DNA of 64,000 nucleotides. It comes from Faucicola tetraodonis (GTDB taxonomy: Bacteria; Pseudomonadota; Gammaproteobacteria; Pseudomonadales; Moraxellaceae). The notes beneath the pieces are model-generated. The model did not search any database. It worked only from the letters and a program-made list of their open reading frames with translations, and was not told the DNA's origin. The stretch lies in the NCBI GenBank assembly GCA_032017425.1, contig DALZPW010000002.1; one strand, 5' to 3'. Of the stretch, positions 27,008-36,523 are shown in pieces (position 1 is the stretch's first letter; each line of letters starts with the position of its first letter). The position numbers and the translations under genes are program-made.

Positions 27008-29830
27008 GTGTCAAACCAGTTTTCTCTCTACAATCGCCCAGCAGCTCGGCGACTCATCATAACCTTAGTGGCTATCGAGCTGATACTAATAGTGGCAGGT
27101 TATGGACTGCTATGGCTTTATGCATTGCAGCAGCAACAGCAGCTTGGTAAAAGCTACCTCGTTGAACTGGTTGATAAACTCAATCATAAAATTACCCACG
27201 GTGAGCACGATTGGAGTCAGGTTAATTTAGACCAACATGAAGTGATTGAAAATTATCAGTTGCTTGTCTTTGAGCCAACCGGTGATACTACCGTTGTCAA
27301 AAACAACCATAACGATTTTTCTGACGCCTTACCCAATTGGACGCTATCTGCCAAACAAAGCAATAAAATATTTCATGATGCTCGTGGCTTTGAAGTTTGG
27401 CAGAATCTGGCAGCGGGTTACCGCTTATACGTTAAAGTACAATATTTCCCGTTTTGGCGTAATTTTGCCAACCCTATCTATTTGCTGCCGCTGCTACTAG
27501 GGCTTTGCCTATTTTTATATGTGATGATTCAGCTGCGAAAGAGTTACGAGGTTTGGTATAAATTTCTCGATTATGCCCAAAATTTGCAATTGCAAATTAG
27601 TGAAGGTTATCAGCCTGCCAAGCTTCATGAGTTTCGTAACCACCCTGAACCGCGCTATTTGGCTCAGCTGTTTAACCGATATGCTTATAAGATGGGGCAA
27701 TATTATGATAAGGTTCGCGAGTTAACTTATCGACAAAATATTTTGATCGATACTTCGCCAATTTTGCTATTTATCATGAGCAGAAATGGTCGGATTGTGT
27801 ACTTTAACCATAAATTTTCGCAAGTGTTTTATACCCCGTTTCAACAGGGGTCGATGTATATTCTTAGTGACTTTATCACCGGTGCCGATAAAACCACGCA
27901 GCAGCTACTAAGTTCGCTCGAGAATATTCAGACTTATGCGACTTTACCTGTGACCAATCTACAGCGAAATCTGTATTTTGATTTACGCATTACCCCGTAT
28001 TATAACCGTTTTGGTCAACTACAAGGTTATAGCTGTGGCTTGGAGGATACCACCGATTATCACGATAAGCTGCAAAAAGCGTGGGTCGAAGATAAATTTA
28101 CTGCCGATAAATTAACCAGTTTTAATAAAATGTGGGCAGTAGTGGGACATGAATTGCGTACCCCACTGAGTGGTTTAGTCGGCATGATAGATCTACTTGC
28201 TGAAGATAAAGCACAGTTTAATAGCGAGCAACAAGAAACCATCGCTACCCTACAACAATCTAGCTATACTATGATTCAACTGCTCAATGATATGCTTGAT
28301 GTGGCCAAATTAGACGCAGGCAGGCTACAAACCAATGTCACGTCTATTGATCTCTTGCAGTTACTACGCCAAACCACTGGACTGATGGTTGGTAACGCCC
28401 GACGCCAAAAAATTAGTCTGTATATTTTTGTGGACCCCTTTACCCCACGTTTTATTGATTGTGATGAAGGTAAATTACGCCAAATTATTTTAAACTTATT
28501 GACCAATGCGGTAAAATTTACCAAAGAGGGCTACGTGGCTATCACGGTTGATAAAACCGATAGCCGTCACCCATTAATCGCGGCTAAAACCAGCCAAAAT
28601 ATGACTGTCAGCGAAGATTGGTTAAAAATAACGGTAAAAGATACCGGTTTAGGTATTAGCGAAAAAGACCAACAAAAATTATTTTCCTACTTTGAACAAG
28701 CCAATGATTCCATTAGTCGGCAGTTTGGCGGTACAGGACTTGGTTTAGCTATTTCCAATAGTTTTTCACATTTATTGGGTGGCTTTATTCATTTAGAAAG
28801 TCAATTTGGTCAAGGCAGTGAATTCCAATTATTTTTACCGATTCCAAAGTTTAGTCTGCAACCTGTTTACCAACATAAAACCAGGAATTTAAGGGTAACA
28901 CTCATTCTTATCTCGCCATTTTCTATCCTTGAGCGAGCGAATAAAGTTTTAAGTTATGTGGAATTATCGCACCATATCTTCACAACTATTGATGAAACCG
29001 TTATCAATACGATTAATAACCTTAACTTGCAAGGCTTGATGCCTGTCTTTGTGATTGATGATGCAGCACTCAAAGCCAACAACCATTTATTAAATAATAT
29101 TCATTTTTATAATGATGCGATTAAAATTATTTTAAGTATTGAATCACCTAAAACTCTGCCACCCGAGCTGCAATTACAATTTGATGGGTATTTGCAAAAA
29201 CCTGCGTCTTTAAGCATGCTGATTGCTGAGGTGAATCATCTATATGAGTTAAAAATCAAAAAAGAAAAAACCAATACCCATCTGCCCGTACAACTGGCCT
29301 TTAAGCAATTTTTGCAGCAGTACCCCAATCCCTCTAATTCTAGCGTTAACGTAGCATCCGCAACGCCCCCCGTTAATAACCCTAATCTGTTATTGGATGG
29401 ACTAATTCAAGTGGTTGATGAGGGCCACACCAATCTTGAGAGCCCAAACAATGCGCACCCTTCTAGCCAAAAATTGATATTGATAGCAGAAGACAACCCG
29501 GTTAATCAAAAAATTGCCAAAAAGCATTTGGAAGCCTTGGGTTATCGCTATCTTGTAGCATCCGATGGCGAGCAAGCAGTTAAGTTACTCAGTGAAAATC
29601 GTCAGCAAATCGGACTTGTGTTGATGGACTGTCGCATGCCAATTCTAGATGGTATTGAAGCGACGCGTATTATTCGCCTCAATAAAGATAGTGTGCCGAT
29701 TGTTGCCTTAACCGCCAACGATTCTGATGATGATAGGAATATCTGTTTAGAAGCGGGGATGGACAGTTTTTTGACCAAACCTATCAACAAGCAAAAACTC
29801 ATCGAAGCCATCAATCATTACATGGTCTGA
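27008..29830 (+). CDS. Hybrid sensor histidine kinase (BarA/GacS-like layout)
   Basis: The 940-residue membrane kinase starts at GTG. It has membrane helices at about 15-40 and 155-175 enclosing a periplasmic sensor of about 110 residues, a PAS-like region (about 245-350), a HisKA domain with VVGHELRTPLSGLVGMIDLL (His381), and an ATPase domain with N box LLTNAVKF, DTGLGI and GGTGLGL. A degenerate receiver-like region (625-750) lacks an obvious phosphoacceptor, and a true C-terminal receiver (about 823-940) has EDN, Asp874 in LMDCRMP and Lys924. No HPt domain and no neighbouring response regulator are present, so phosphotransfer must continue through proteins elsewhere. The signal is unknown. 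Confidence 0.9.
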   Translation: MSNQFSLYNRPAARRLIITLVAIELILIVAGYGLLWLYALQQQQQLGKSYLVELVDKLNHKITHGEHDWSQVNLDQHEVIENYQLLVFEPTGDTTVVKNNHNDFSDALPNWTLSAKQSNKIFHDARGFEVWQNLAAGYRLYVKVQYFPFWRNFANPIYLLPLLLGLCLFLYVMIQLRKSYEVWYKFLDYAQNLQLQISEGYQPAKLHEFRNHPEPRYLAQLFNRYAYKMGQYYDKVRELTYRQNILIDTSPILLFIMSRNGRIVYFNHKFSQVFYTPFQQGSMYILSDFITGADKTTQQLLSSLENIQTYATLPVTNLQRNLYFDLRITPYYNRFGQLQGYSCGLEDTTDYHDKLQKAWVEDKFTADKLTSFNKMWAVVGHELRTPLSGLVGMIDLLAEDKAQFNSEQQETIATLQQSSYTMIQLLNDMLDVAKLDAGRLQTNVTSIDLLQLLRQTTGLMVGNARRQKISLYIFVDPFTPRFIDCDEGKLRQIILNLLTNAVKFTKEGYVAITVDKTDSRHPLIAAKTSQNMTVSEDWLKITVKDTGLGISEKDQQKLFSYFEQANDSISRQFGGTGLGLAISNSFSHLLGGFIHLESQFGQGSEFQLFLPIPKFSLQPVYQHKTRNLRVTLILISPFSILERANKVLSYVELSHHIFTTIDETVINTINNLNLQGLMPVFVIDDAALKANNHLLNNIHFYNDAIKIILSIESPKTLPPELQLQFDGYLQKPASLSMLIAEVNHLYELKIKKEKTNTHLPVQLAFKQFLQQYPNPSNSSVNVASATPPVNNPNLLLDGLIQVVDEGHTNLESPNNAHPSSQKLILIAEDNPVNQKIAKKHLEALGYRYLVASDGEQAVKLLSENRQQIGLVLMDCRMPILDGIEATRIIRLNKDSVPIVALTANDSDDDRNICLEAGMDSFLTKPINKQKLIEAINHYMV

Positions 29831-29836
29831 AACAAT

Positions 29837-29870
29837 AAAAAAAAGACCAGCTTAACTTGGTCTTTTTTTG
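29837..29870 (+). terminator. Terminator after hybrid kinase gene
   Basis: AAAAAGACCA and TGGTCTTTTT pair around a short loop, with further A and T runs on both sides. It lies just beyond the kinase stop codon and may also terminate ribE transcripts. Confidence 0.8.
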
Positions 29871-29954
29871 TTTAAAGTAAAACGTTATTAAGGTCGAGTT
29901 TTAAAAGTAAATTGATTGGTGGTTTTTTGTCCATCATTATAAAGCAGTTGCGCT

Positions 29955-30623
29955 CTATTTGCTAAACCCATTTTGTTGTAGGAAGCTTAATGTAATGCCT
30001 TCATGATTAGAATTTGACAGGTTGTCTGGTGTTGACATAAGAAGTTTTTCTAAATATCTGGCTACCACATCCACCTCGATGTTGACTTTTGTTGCCACTT
30101 TCCAATGTCTGCTTATGTTGGTGACTTGTGCTGTATGCGGGATGATATTTAAACTAATCACATTACCTTCCACCAAATTACTGGTCAGGCTAATACCATC
30201 GACTGTTACAGAACCCTTGGTAGCGACATATTTGGTAAACTCGCTTGGAATCTCAATTTCTATATAAATCGAGCGCGAATCATTTTTTATCAGTTTAACC
30301 GTACCCGTGGTATCAACATGACCGGTGACAATGTGCCCGCCAAATCGTGTGGTAGGCAACATGGCTTTTTCAAGGTTTACTACATCGCCAACTTGCCATT
30401 GTTGCATCGCTGTTTTATTGAGTGTTTCACGTGAAACATCAACGGCGTACCAGTCTTTACCTTGTTCTACAACAGTGAGACAAATCCCGTTACTTGCAAT
30501 CGAGTCACCCAATTTGACATCAGCAAAGTCTAAATAGTCAGATTGAATTTTTAAGCGCACATCACCTTGCGTCGGCGTAATGGCAACAATTTTTCCAGTC
30601 GCTTCAATAATACCTGTGAACAT
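29955..30623 (-). CDS. ribE: Riboflavin synthase alpha chain
   Basis: This enzyme dismutates two lumazine molecules into riboflavin. The 222-residue protein begins MFTGIIEATGKIVAI, the hallmark of the family, and contains two lumazine-binding repeats (about 1-95 and 98-195), with SIASNGICLTVVE in the first and KGSVTVDGISLTSN in the second. VSRET near residue 63 is encoded by a perfect parS site. No FMN riboswitch is visible upstream. It is 467 bases from ribD on the same strand, and the gap is unusual (see that entry). Confidence 0.94.
   Translation of the reverse strand: MFTGIIEATGKIVAITPTQGDVRLKIQSDYLDFADVKLGDSIASNGICLTVVEQGKDWYAVDVSRETLNKTAMQQWQVGDVVNLEKAMLPTTRFGGHIVTGHVDTTGTVKLIKNDSRSIYIEIEIPSEFTKYVATKGSVTVDGISLTSNLVEGNVISLNIIPHTAQVTNISRHWKVATKVNIEVDVVARYLEKLLMSTPDNLSNSNHEGITLSFLQQNGFSK
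30423..30438. other. parS site 5 (perfect), inside ribE
   Basis: TGTTTCACGTGAAACA matches parS at all 16 positions and is read as VSRET on the minus strand. Confidence 0.85.
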
Positions 30624-30879
30624 TTTTTATCCTTGTTTTTTATGATATCAATGCATTTTAATGTACTTTTACGACTATCACAAATATAAAATATTATTTA
30701 GAATAATTAAATTAAAATTGCTGCTCAACTCTAACTCAAATCGAGCATCAAGCGTTCAAAAAATTAACATGATAGAGGTAGCTTTTGGTGGATAACTTGC
30801 CATCATAGACTACTTATGACCTTGTTTATCTACTTATCCACTGGTCTTAATTGTGATAGATTACGGGTGTTTTGTGCTA

Positions 30880-30895
30880 TGTTTCATGTGAAACA
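30880..30895. other. parS-like variant 6 (CATGTG core)
   Basis: TGTTTCATGTGAAACA differs from parS at one position, which breaks the central CACGTG palindrome. It lies in the ribE-ribD gap. ParB affinity for this variant is uncertain. Confidence 0.5.
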
Positions 30896-30938
30896 CCGCT
30901 TATAGTCTAGTGTTGCAGTAAAACATAACTTTAATTAC

Positions 30939-30954
30939 TGTTTCATGTGAAACA
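30939..30954. other. parS-like variant 7 (CATGTG core)
   Basis: TGTTTCATGTGAAACA is identical to variant 6 and lies 59 bases away. It is followed after one base by a perfect DnaA box. Confidence 0.5.
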
Positions 30955-31090
30955 CTTATCCACAAAGAAAATCTACTTTTAACGCTTTCATTAAATTTAG
31001 CTAACAATGTGGATAAGTTTTAAAAAGCGAAAAATATAATAATTTAACTATTTTATTTTCAGCGAGATTTATCCAACCCATTATGTGGAT

Positions 31091-32170
31091 TTACTTATCA
31101 AAACGATAGGTTAATTTGATATCAGTCCCCATTGTTTCATGTGAAACTAACGAAGCGACCATTTGTTGGTGCATATGCTGTGCCATAAGGTTAATCATGG
31201 GCTTAGCACTGCTACCCAAAATGCATGGCGCTTGATACACGACTAATTCATCTACTAGACCTTGTTGCAAGAAACTAGCAGCGACCGTTGCACCTGCTTC
31301 AACCAACACATCATTGATTTGGTAATTGTCTTTTAAAATGGTGAGTAGTTGGGTTAAGCTCATAGTTGCGTCTTGGATAAGCAAAACGGGACGCTTGCTG
31401 ATTTGACTTTGGTACCATGCATCCGTCATTTGGATGCGTTGACGACGGTCAAGCACGACCAATAACGGCTGGGGTATGTCGTCTAAATTTACCCCTAATT
31501 GCTGACTGCGGATATTTAGCGCAGGATGGTCTTGCAGGATGGTTTCGCTCCCCGTAATAATTGCCCCTGCCTGCGCTCGTAAACGCTGTACATCCTCGCG
31601 TGATTGGTCGCTGGTTATCCATTTTGACTCACCATTTGCCATCGCGGTGCGTCCATCCAGACTTGTCGCTATCTTTAAGCGCACAAAAGGCAAGCCGCCA
31701 CGCATGACCTTAAAAAAGCCTTCATTTAATTGATAAGCCGCTTGCTCACAAATACCGGTAATGATTTCGATACCTGCCTGCTGCAGTTTGGCAATACCAC
31801 CACCATCAACTTTAGGATTAGGATCGACAACAGCAATCACCACACGGCTAATACCCGCTTGGATTAGCGCATCAGCACAGGGCGGGGTACGTCCATGATG
31901 GCTACAAGGTTCAAGCGTGACATACGCTATTGCCCCTTGCAATTGCTTGGCATCATGCTCATACGCTTGTCGAAGGGCAAACACTTCGGCGTGGGGTTGT
32001 CCTGCTTGATAGTGAAAACCTTCGCCAATGATTTGATTATCTTTGACAATGACGCAGCCGACATTAGGATTGGGACGGGTGGTGAAACGTCCTTTTTTAG
32101 CCAGCTCAATGGCGCATGACATGTAGTATTGGTGCTGATAGCGCTCAGCAGGGGATAAAGTTGCCGTCAT
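31091..32170 (-). CDS. ribD: Bifunctional riboflavin deaminase/reductase RibD
   Basis: RibD carries out the second and third steps of riboflavin synthesis. The 359-residue protein has an N-terminal zinc deaminase domain (about 1-145) with PNPNVGCVIV, HAEVFALRQA and PCSHHGRTPPC. The C-terminal NADPH reductase domain (about 150-359) shows LKIATSLDGRTAMANGESKWI and ITGSETILQDHPALNIR. It follows nrdR by eight bases, the conserved nrdR-ribD pair. Near its C terminus VSHET is encoded by a parS-like variant. Confidence 0.95.
   Translation of the reverse strand: MTATLSPAERYQHQYYMSCAIELAKKGRFTTRPNPNVGCVIVKDNQIIGEGFHYQAGQPHAEVFALRQAYEHDAKQLQGAIAYVTLEPCSHHGRTPPCADALIQAGISRVVIAVVDPNPKVDGGGIAKLQQAGIEIITGICEQAAYQLNEGFFKVMRGGLPFVRLKIATSLDGRTAMANGESKWITSDQSREDVQRLRAQAGAIITGSETILQDHPALNIRSQQLGVNLDDIPQPLLVVLDRRQRIQMTDAWYQSQISKRPVLLIQDATMSLTQLLTILKDNYQINDVLVEAGATVAASFLQQGLVDELVVYQAPCILGSSAKPMINLMAQHMHQQMVASLVSHETMGTDIKLTYRFDK
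31133..31148. other. parS-like variant 8 (CATGTG core), in ribD
   Basis: TGTTTCATGTGAAACT differs from parS at two positions. It is read as VSHET close to the C terminus of RibD. Confidence 0.4.
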
Positions 32171-32178
32171 AATAAAAC

Positions 32179-32703
32179 TTAGGATTGTAGATGTTTGAGC
32201 TTGTGTGGGTGAGTCAAATCTTCGATACGTTGATTGATTTCTTGTTTGTTGGCGTCCGTGGTGAGGTTTGACACCATGTGTTTAAACGCTTCAATATCTT
32301 GAAAATCACGATACACGCTAGCAAATCGAACGTAGGCGACATCGTCAATTTGACTCAACTCTTTCATGACGATTTCACCTAAAATTTTACTTGGCACCTC
32401 ACGCTCGCCGAGCTGCCTGAGCTGTTTTTCAATCCGGCTAATCATAGCTTCAATGTTGTCGGTCGATATTGGACGTTTTTGTAATGGTAGCTGCACTGAG
32501 CGACGCAGTTTTTGTCCATCATACGGCTCGATACGACCATTGGATTTGATGATACGAGGCATGACCGCTTCGATAATTTCAAAGGTGGTAAATCGCTCTT
32601 GGCACGCGGCACACTGACGACGACGTCGTACTTGCGCACCTTCTGCCGCGAGTCTTGAATCAATAACTTTAGTATCTTCAGCATTACAAAATGGACAGTG
32701 CAT
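32179..32703 (-). CDS. nrdR: Transcriptional repressor NrdR
   Basis: NrdR represses ribonucleotide reductase genes in response to nucleotides. The 174-residue protein starts MHCPFCNAEDTKVIDSR and continues to CAACQERFTTFE, the four-cysteine zinc ribbon. An ATP-cone domain follows (about 49-139: RIIKSNGRIEPYDGQKLRRS). The C-terminal tail after residue 150 is longer and charged (ending THPHKLKHLQS) compared with most relatives. It heads the nrdR-ribD unit. Confidence 0.96.
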   Translation of the reverse strand: MHCPFCNAEDTKVIDSRLAAEGAQVRRRRQCAACQERFTTFEIIEAVMPRIIKSNGRIEPYDGQKLRRSVQLPLQKRPISTDNIEAMISRIEKQLRQLGEREVPSKILGEIVMKELSQIDDVAYVRFASVYRDFQDIEAFKHMVSNLTTDANKQEINQRIEDLTHPHKLKHLQS

Positions 32704-32735
32704 GCGATTTCCTAGCTAAGTTTAAACCTATTACG

Positions 32736-34127
32736 TTATTTACCAATACAAAAACTGCCAAAAATCTTGCCCAATAAATCATCGGCGGTAAATTCACCGG
32801 TGATTTCGTTGAGGCTAATCTGTGCTTGGCGTAGGCTTTCCGCCACCAATTCACCGGCATGAAATAAATGCAGTTGCTCATCGGCTTCTTGCAGCGCCAT
32901 TTGGGTACGGCGCAGCGCATCAAGATGGCGTGTTCGTGCAATCAAGCTGTTTTCAGGGGGATGAAAACCGACTTTATCACAGATTTGATTGACCAATTCC
33001 TCAAGCCCGGTATCATATTTACAAGACACATAGACGGGGTGGTAAATCTGCTCTTGTGATGAAAATTGCTTGGGCAAATTTTGGTGATTGTCGGATAAAT
33101 CAATTTTATTGGCAATCATTAATATCGAATTGGCATTGGGTAAACTACCAAATAATTCGGTCGCTAATCGTAATGGCTCATGCTCACGGTGCGCATCATA
33201 CACCATAAGCAGTAAATCAGCTTGGGTAATGGCTTGTCGTGCTCGCTCAATACCGGCCTGTTCCACAATATCATCAGTCTGACGCAGCCCAGCGGTATCG
33301 GTCAAATTTAGCGTTAGACCGTTTAACACAATGGTTTCTTGCAAAATATCGCGCGTTGTTCCTGCAATATCGGTCACAATGGCACGCTCTTGCCCTGCAA
33401 GACGATTGAGCAAGCTAGATTTTCCCGCATTGGGTCGCCCGGCAATCACAACTGAGACACCATCTCGCAGTAATTGCCCTTGTTTGGCAGTGGCTAACAC
33501 AGTGTTTAGTTGTTCACAAACTTGGCGTAATTGTTTGGCGATATGTTCATCTGCCAAAAAATCAACCCCTTCTTCATCGGGGAAATCAATAGCGGCTTCA
33601 ACATACAGCCGTAGCTGAATTAACTGCTCAAGCAGGGCATTAATTTTTTGTGAAAACTCACCAGTCAATGAGCGCATGGCACTTTTTGCGGCAGCCACAC
33701 TGGTGGCATCAATGGCATCAGCAATCGCTTCTGCTTGTACCAAATCAAGCTTATCATTATCAAAAGCCCGCGCCGAAAACTCGCCCGCTACCGCTTGATT
33801 TGCACCCAATTCAAACACACGGGTCAAAAGCTGCTGCTGCAAAATCATGCCACCGTGACCTTGCAACTCAATCACATCTTCACCGGTAAAAGAATGGGGG
33901 GTAGGGAAATATAACACCAATCCCTCATCAATCACCGTATCATCACTATCATAAAATCGGCAAAAATGGGCAAATCGCGGTTTGAAAGCTTGACGACCGG
34001 TTAACGCCAAGGCAATTTGGTAACTGTTTGGACCTGATAGGCGTATCACACCAACCCCGCCACGACCCATTGGTGTTGCAATGGCGGCAATGGTTGAAGT
34101 AAGCATTGTTTGAGAGTTATTTAACAT
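32736..34127 (-). CDS. mnmE: tRNA modification GTPase MnmE
   Basis: MnmE, with MnmG, modifies wobble uridine in several tRNAs. The 463-residue protein has the N-terminal folate-binding domain (AIATPMGRGGVGVIRLSG), a helical domain and an inserted G domain with GRPNAGKSSLLNRL (P loop), DTAGLRQTDD and NKID. It ends in the essential CIGK motif. mnmG is not in the window. No strong ribosome binding site is visible before the ATG at 34127; a start at the ATG 21 bases further in is possible. A terminator upstream separates it from yidC. Confidence 0.96.
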   Translation of the reverse strand: MLNNSQTMLTSTIAAIATPMGRGGVGVIRLSGPNSYQIALALTGRQAFKPRFAHFCRFYDSDDTVIDEGLVLYFPTPHSFTGEDVIELQGHGGMILQQQLLTRVFELGANQAVAGEFSARAFDNDKLDLVQAEAIADAIDATSVAAAKSAMRSLTGEFSQKINALLEQLIQLRLYVEAAIDFPDEEGVDFLADEHIAKQLRQVCEQLNTVLATAKQGQLLRDGVSVVIAGRPNAGKSSLLNRLAGQERAIVTDIAGTTRDILQETIVLNGLTLNLTDTAGLRQTDDIVEQAGIERARQAITQADLLLMVYDAHREHEPLRLATELFGSLPNANSILMIANKIDLSDNHQNLPKQFSSQEQIYHPVYVSCKYDTGLEELVNQICDKVGFHPPENSLIARTRHLDALRRTQMALQEADEQLHLFHAGELVAESLRQAQISLNEITGEFTADDLLGKIFGSFCIGK

Positions 34128-34224
34128 AGTTTTTTACAATCTAACATTTTGGGTAGTCAGCATTGACTTAATGCTGATATTTTAACATCCGTTCACTGAT
34201 TACAACATGATTATTTTTTGCCAA

Positions 34225-34256
34225 TAAAAAACCCTTTAAACAACTGTTTAAAGGGC
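34225..34256 (-). terminator. Terminator of yidC
   Basis: On the minus strand, CCCTTTAAAC and GTTTAAAGGG form a perfect 10-base stem around a four-base loop, followed by six Ts. Confidence 0.88.
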
Positions 34257-34287
34257 GGTTAAAGTATCAAGTTACGGTTCGATGGAT

Positions 34288-35979
34288 TTAAACCACGTTA
34301 CGTGCTGCCTCTTTTGCCGCTTGCTCACGCTCAACTTTCTTATTGATAAAGTATTGCTGCGCCATACTAAACAAGTTGTTGACCGTCCAATAAAGCACTA
34401 GACCCGCTGGGAAGAATAGCATAAACACGGTGAAAATAATCGGCATAAATTTCATCACACGGGCTTGCATAGGATCTTGCGGCTGCGGGTTTAGCATTTG
34501 CTGGAAAAACATCGCCGCGCCCATAATCAGTGGCAAGATAAACAATGGATCCATAGATGATAAGTCGCGAATCCAACCAATCCAAGGGGCATGACGTAAT
34601 TGGACCGATTCAACCAGTACCCAATACAACGCCAAGAAAATCGGCATTTGCAGTAATACAGGTAAACAACCTGCCATTGGGTTAACTTTTTCTTCTTTGT
34701 AGATGCGCATCATCTCTTGTGACATACGCATACGGTCATCACCATATTCTTCTTTTAAGGCTTGCAACCTTGGGGCAACTGCGCGCATTTTTGCCATCGA
34801 GTGATAGCTTTTATTGGCAATTGGCATCAATGCGATTTTAACCAATAAAGTGAGTACAATAATTGACCAACCCCAGTTGCCCAATACTTTATGCACATTA
34901 TCCAAAATCCAAAATAGCACTTTTGAAATCGGCCATAAGATACCGTAATCAACAGTTTTATCTAACCCCTCTGCCAAAGGTTTTAGGTTGGTTTGAATTT
35001 TTGGACCGGCATACAAGGCAGACGTTAACGTCACTTGCTTGTTGGGAGCAACTGACACAGGGTTACTGGTAAACCCGATGATGTGATCTTTGCCAACTTC
35101 ACGGCTATAAAAATTTGCTGTGTAATCCTTTGGCATCCAAGCGGTGACAAAATAGTGCTGTACCATGCCAATCCAGCCTTTATCACTGCTGGCTTTTAAA
35201 CCCTCATTGAAATTACCAAACTTGAGTTTGTTATAAGGCTGATCTGGTGTACCCCATGCGCCCCCTAGGTAAGTCGATAGGCTAATTGCGCCTTTGTCAC
35301 CTTTACCCGGGTCTTCACTATTATCACGTTTTAACTGCGCATACATTTGTCCTTGCCAAGGCTGCGTGCCGTTATTGGTGATGTTATAGCTAACGTTGAT
35401 AGGATATTGACCTTTGGTAAACTTATAGGATTTGATGATAGTTACACCATCTTTTTGATAAGTTAAAGGCACGACCAATTCGGCTTGATTGGGCTGCATG
35501 ACAAATTGGTTACTAGGCGCGGTAAAAGTCGCACGACCATTGCTATTATCAATACCATTGGCGCCAATTAACCCTGACTGAGCCACATATACGCGATTAC
35601 TATCTTCTTCAAGGAGTACAAATGGCTGTTTGCTATCTAATGTTTGAGTCTGCTCTCGAAGCGCGGCGTACACCACATCGCCACCGACTGGATTAATACG
35701 AATATCGTATTTATCCGTCATCACGCTAATGAGCTGTGCGCCCGTTTTCTGGGTAGTGGGAGCGGCGGTTGGTGTGGTTGCTGTTGCGGTTGGAACATCG
35801 CCCGTTGGCGTACTTGAAGTCCCCGCCACTGGCACATCATTGCTACTGACCGCTGTGGTTGTTGGGGTTATCGCCACGGGTTTATTTACATTGGTATAAT
35901 CATCCCGCCAAGCCAGAATCAGCAAATAACCCGTAATTAACATTGCGATAATAATCAATGTCCGTAAAATTTTTTGCAT
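34288..35979 (-). CDS. yidC: Membrane protein insertase YidC
   Basis: YidC inserts and folds inner-membrane proteins, alone or with SecYEG. The 563-residue protein has an N-terminal membrane helix (residues 5-25), a Thr/Pro-rich linker (about 40-80), a large periplasmic beta domain (about 85-340) and the conserved C-terminal insertase core (from about 355) with NWGWSIIVLTLLVKIALMPI, the cytoplasmic hairpin EEYGDDRMRMSQEMMRIYKEEKVNPMAGCLPVLLQ (here named only by its ends EEYGDD and LPVLLQ) and PAGLVLYWTVNN. It is the last gene of the rpmH-rnpA-yidD-yidC block. Confidence 0.96.
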   Translation of the reverse strand: MQKILRTLIIIAMLITGYLLILAWRDDYTNVNKPVAITPTTTAVSSNDVPVAGTSSTPTGDVPTATATTPTAAPTTQKTGAQLISVMTDKYDIRINPVGGDVVYAALREQTQTLDSKQPFVLLEEDSNRVYVAQSGLIGANGIDNSNGRATFTAPSNQFVMQPNQAELVVPLTYQKDGVTIIKSYKFTKGQYPINVSYNITNNGTQPWQGQMYAQLKRDNSEDPGKGDKGAISLSTYLGGAWGTPDQPYNKLKFGNFNEGLKASSDKGWIGMVQHYFVTAWMPKDYTANFYSREVGKDHIIGFTSNPVSVAPNKQVTLTSALYAGPKIQTNLKPLAEGLDKTVDYGILWPISKVLFWILDNVHKVLGNWGWSIIVLTLLVKIALMPIANKSYHSMAKMRAVAPRLQALKEEYGDDRMRMSQEMMRIYKEEKVNPMAGCLPVLLQMPIFLALYWVLVESVQLRHAPWIGWIRDLSSMDPLFILPLIMGAAMFFQQMLNPQPQDPMQARVMKFMPIIFTVFMLFFPAGLVLYWTVNNLFSMAQQYFINKKVEREQAAKEAARNVV

Positions 35980-36160
35980 ATATAGCTATCCTATCTAATG
36001 ATATTGCTTGAAATCACTAGTTGCTAATAAAGGAAAAACAATTAAAAAATAGAAGACATTCTACTAAAAAAAAGTTAAAAAAGATATTCCATAAATAGTT
36101 GACTCAATTACGCTATTTAAGACTCGCAACAAGTTTTTATAATTTCATCAACCCAATAAA

Positions 36161-36460
36161 TTAATAATAGTGGTAAGCATATACCAAAAAGTAAGACGGC
36201 AATGTGTCAATATAATGATAACGGTAGCGATATAATGGCTTAGGGACAAAATCAATGCCATGCCCACCCCAAGGATGACAACGTGCGATACGCTTGGCTG
36301 TTAATAATCCACCCCGGTACCCCCCATGCAATCTTACCGCCTCTAAACCATAACTAGAGCACGTTGGATAAAAGCGGCAACGAGGTGCCAACCACGGGCT
36401 AATCAAACGCTGATAAAATATAATCATAAACAACAAAAATTTTGCTAATAATTTATCCAT
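36161..36460 (-). CDS. yidD: Membrane protein insertion efficiency factor YidD
   Basis: The 99-residue protein carries the YidD core: FYQRLISPWLAPRCRFYPTC, SSYGLEAV and GGLLTAKRIARCHPWGGHGIDFVP, with its three conserved Cys. It is membrane-associated through an N-terminal amphipathic stretch and helps YidC-dependent insertion. It has an unusual Tyr-rich tail (last 20 residues hold seven Tyr). It lies 63 bases after rnpA; 181 AT-rich bases separate it from yidC. Confidence 0.93.
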   Translation of the reverse strand: MDKLLAKFLLFMIIFYQRLISPWLAPRCRFYPTCSSYGLEAVRLHGGYRGGLLTAKRIARCHPWGGHGIDFVPKPLYRYRYHYIDTLPSYFLVYAYHYY

Positions 36461-36523
36461 GGATTAAACCCAGATTTTTTATTACCTTCATTGGAGTAAA
36501 GATATTACGAACTGCCGCTAAAA

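Larger units (their letters stand above)
30780..31092. other. DnaA-box cluster with AT-rich stretch in ribE-ribD gap
   Basis: This gap has no gene but holds many DnaA boxes. Two are perfect TTATCCACA, at 30956-30964 (plus) and 31008-31016 (minus). Near matches are at 30787 (TTATCCACC, minus), 30826 (TTATCTACT), 30834 (TTATCCACT), 31069 (TTATCCAAC) and 31084 (AAATCCACA, minus). A very AT-rich stretch at about 31017-31060 follows the second perfect box, as a DNA unwinding element would. Two parS-like sites lie inside and a third just beyond; the one at 30939-30954 ends one base before a perfect box. It could be a second origin module, a DnaA-titration site or part of the segregation locus. Confidence 0.6.

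Noticed and set aside
30624..31090. FMN riboswitch before ribE
   Set aside because: No RFN-element sequence is present; the region is filled by DnaA boxes and parS-like sites instead.
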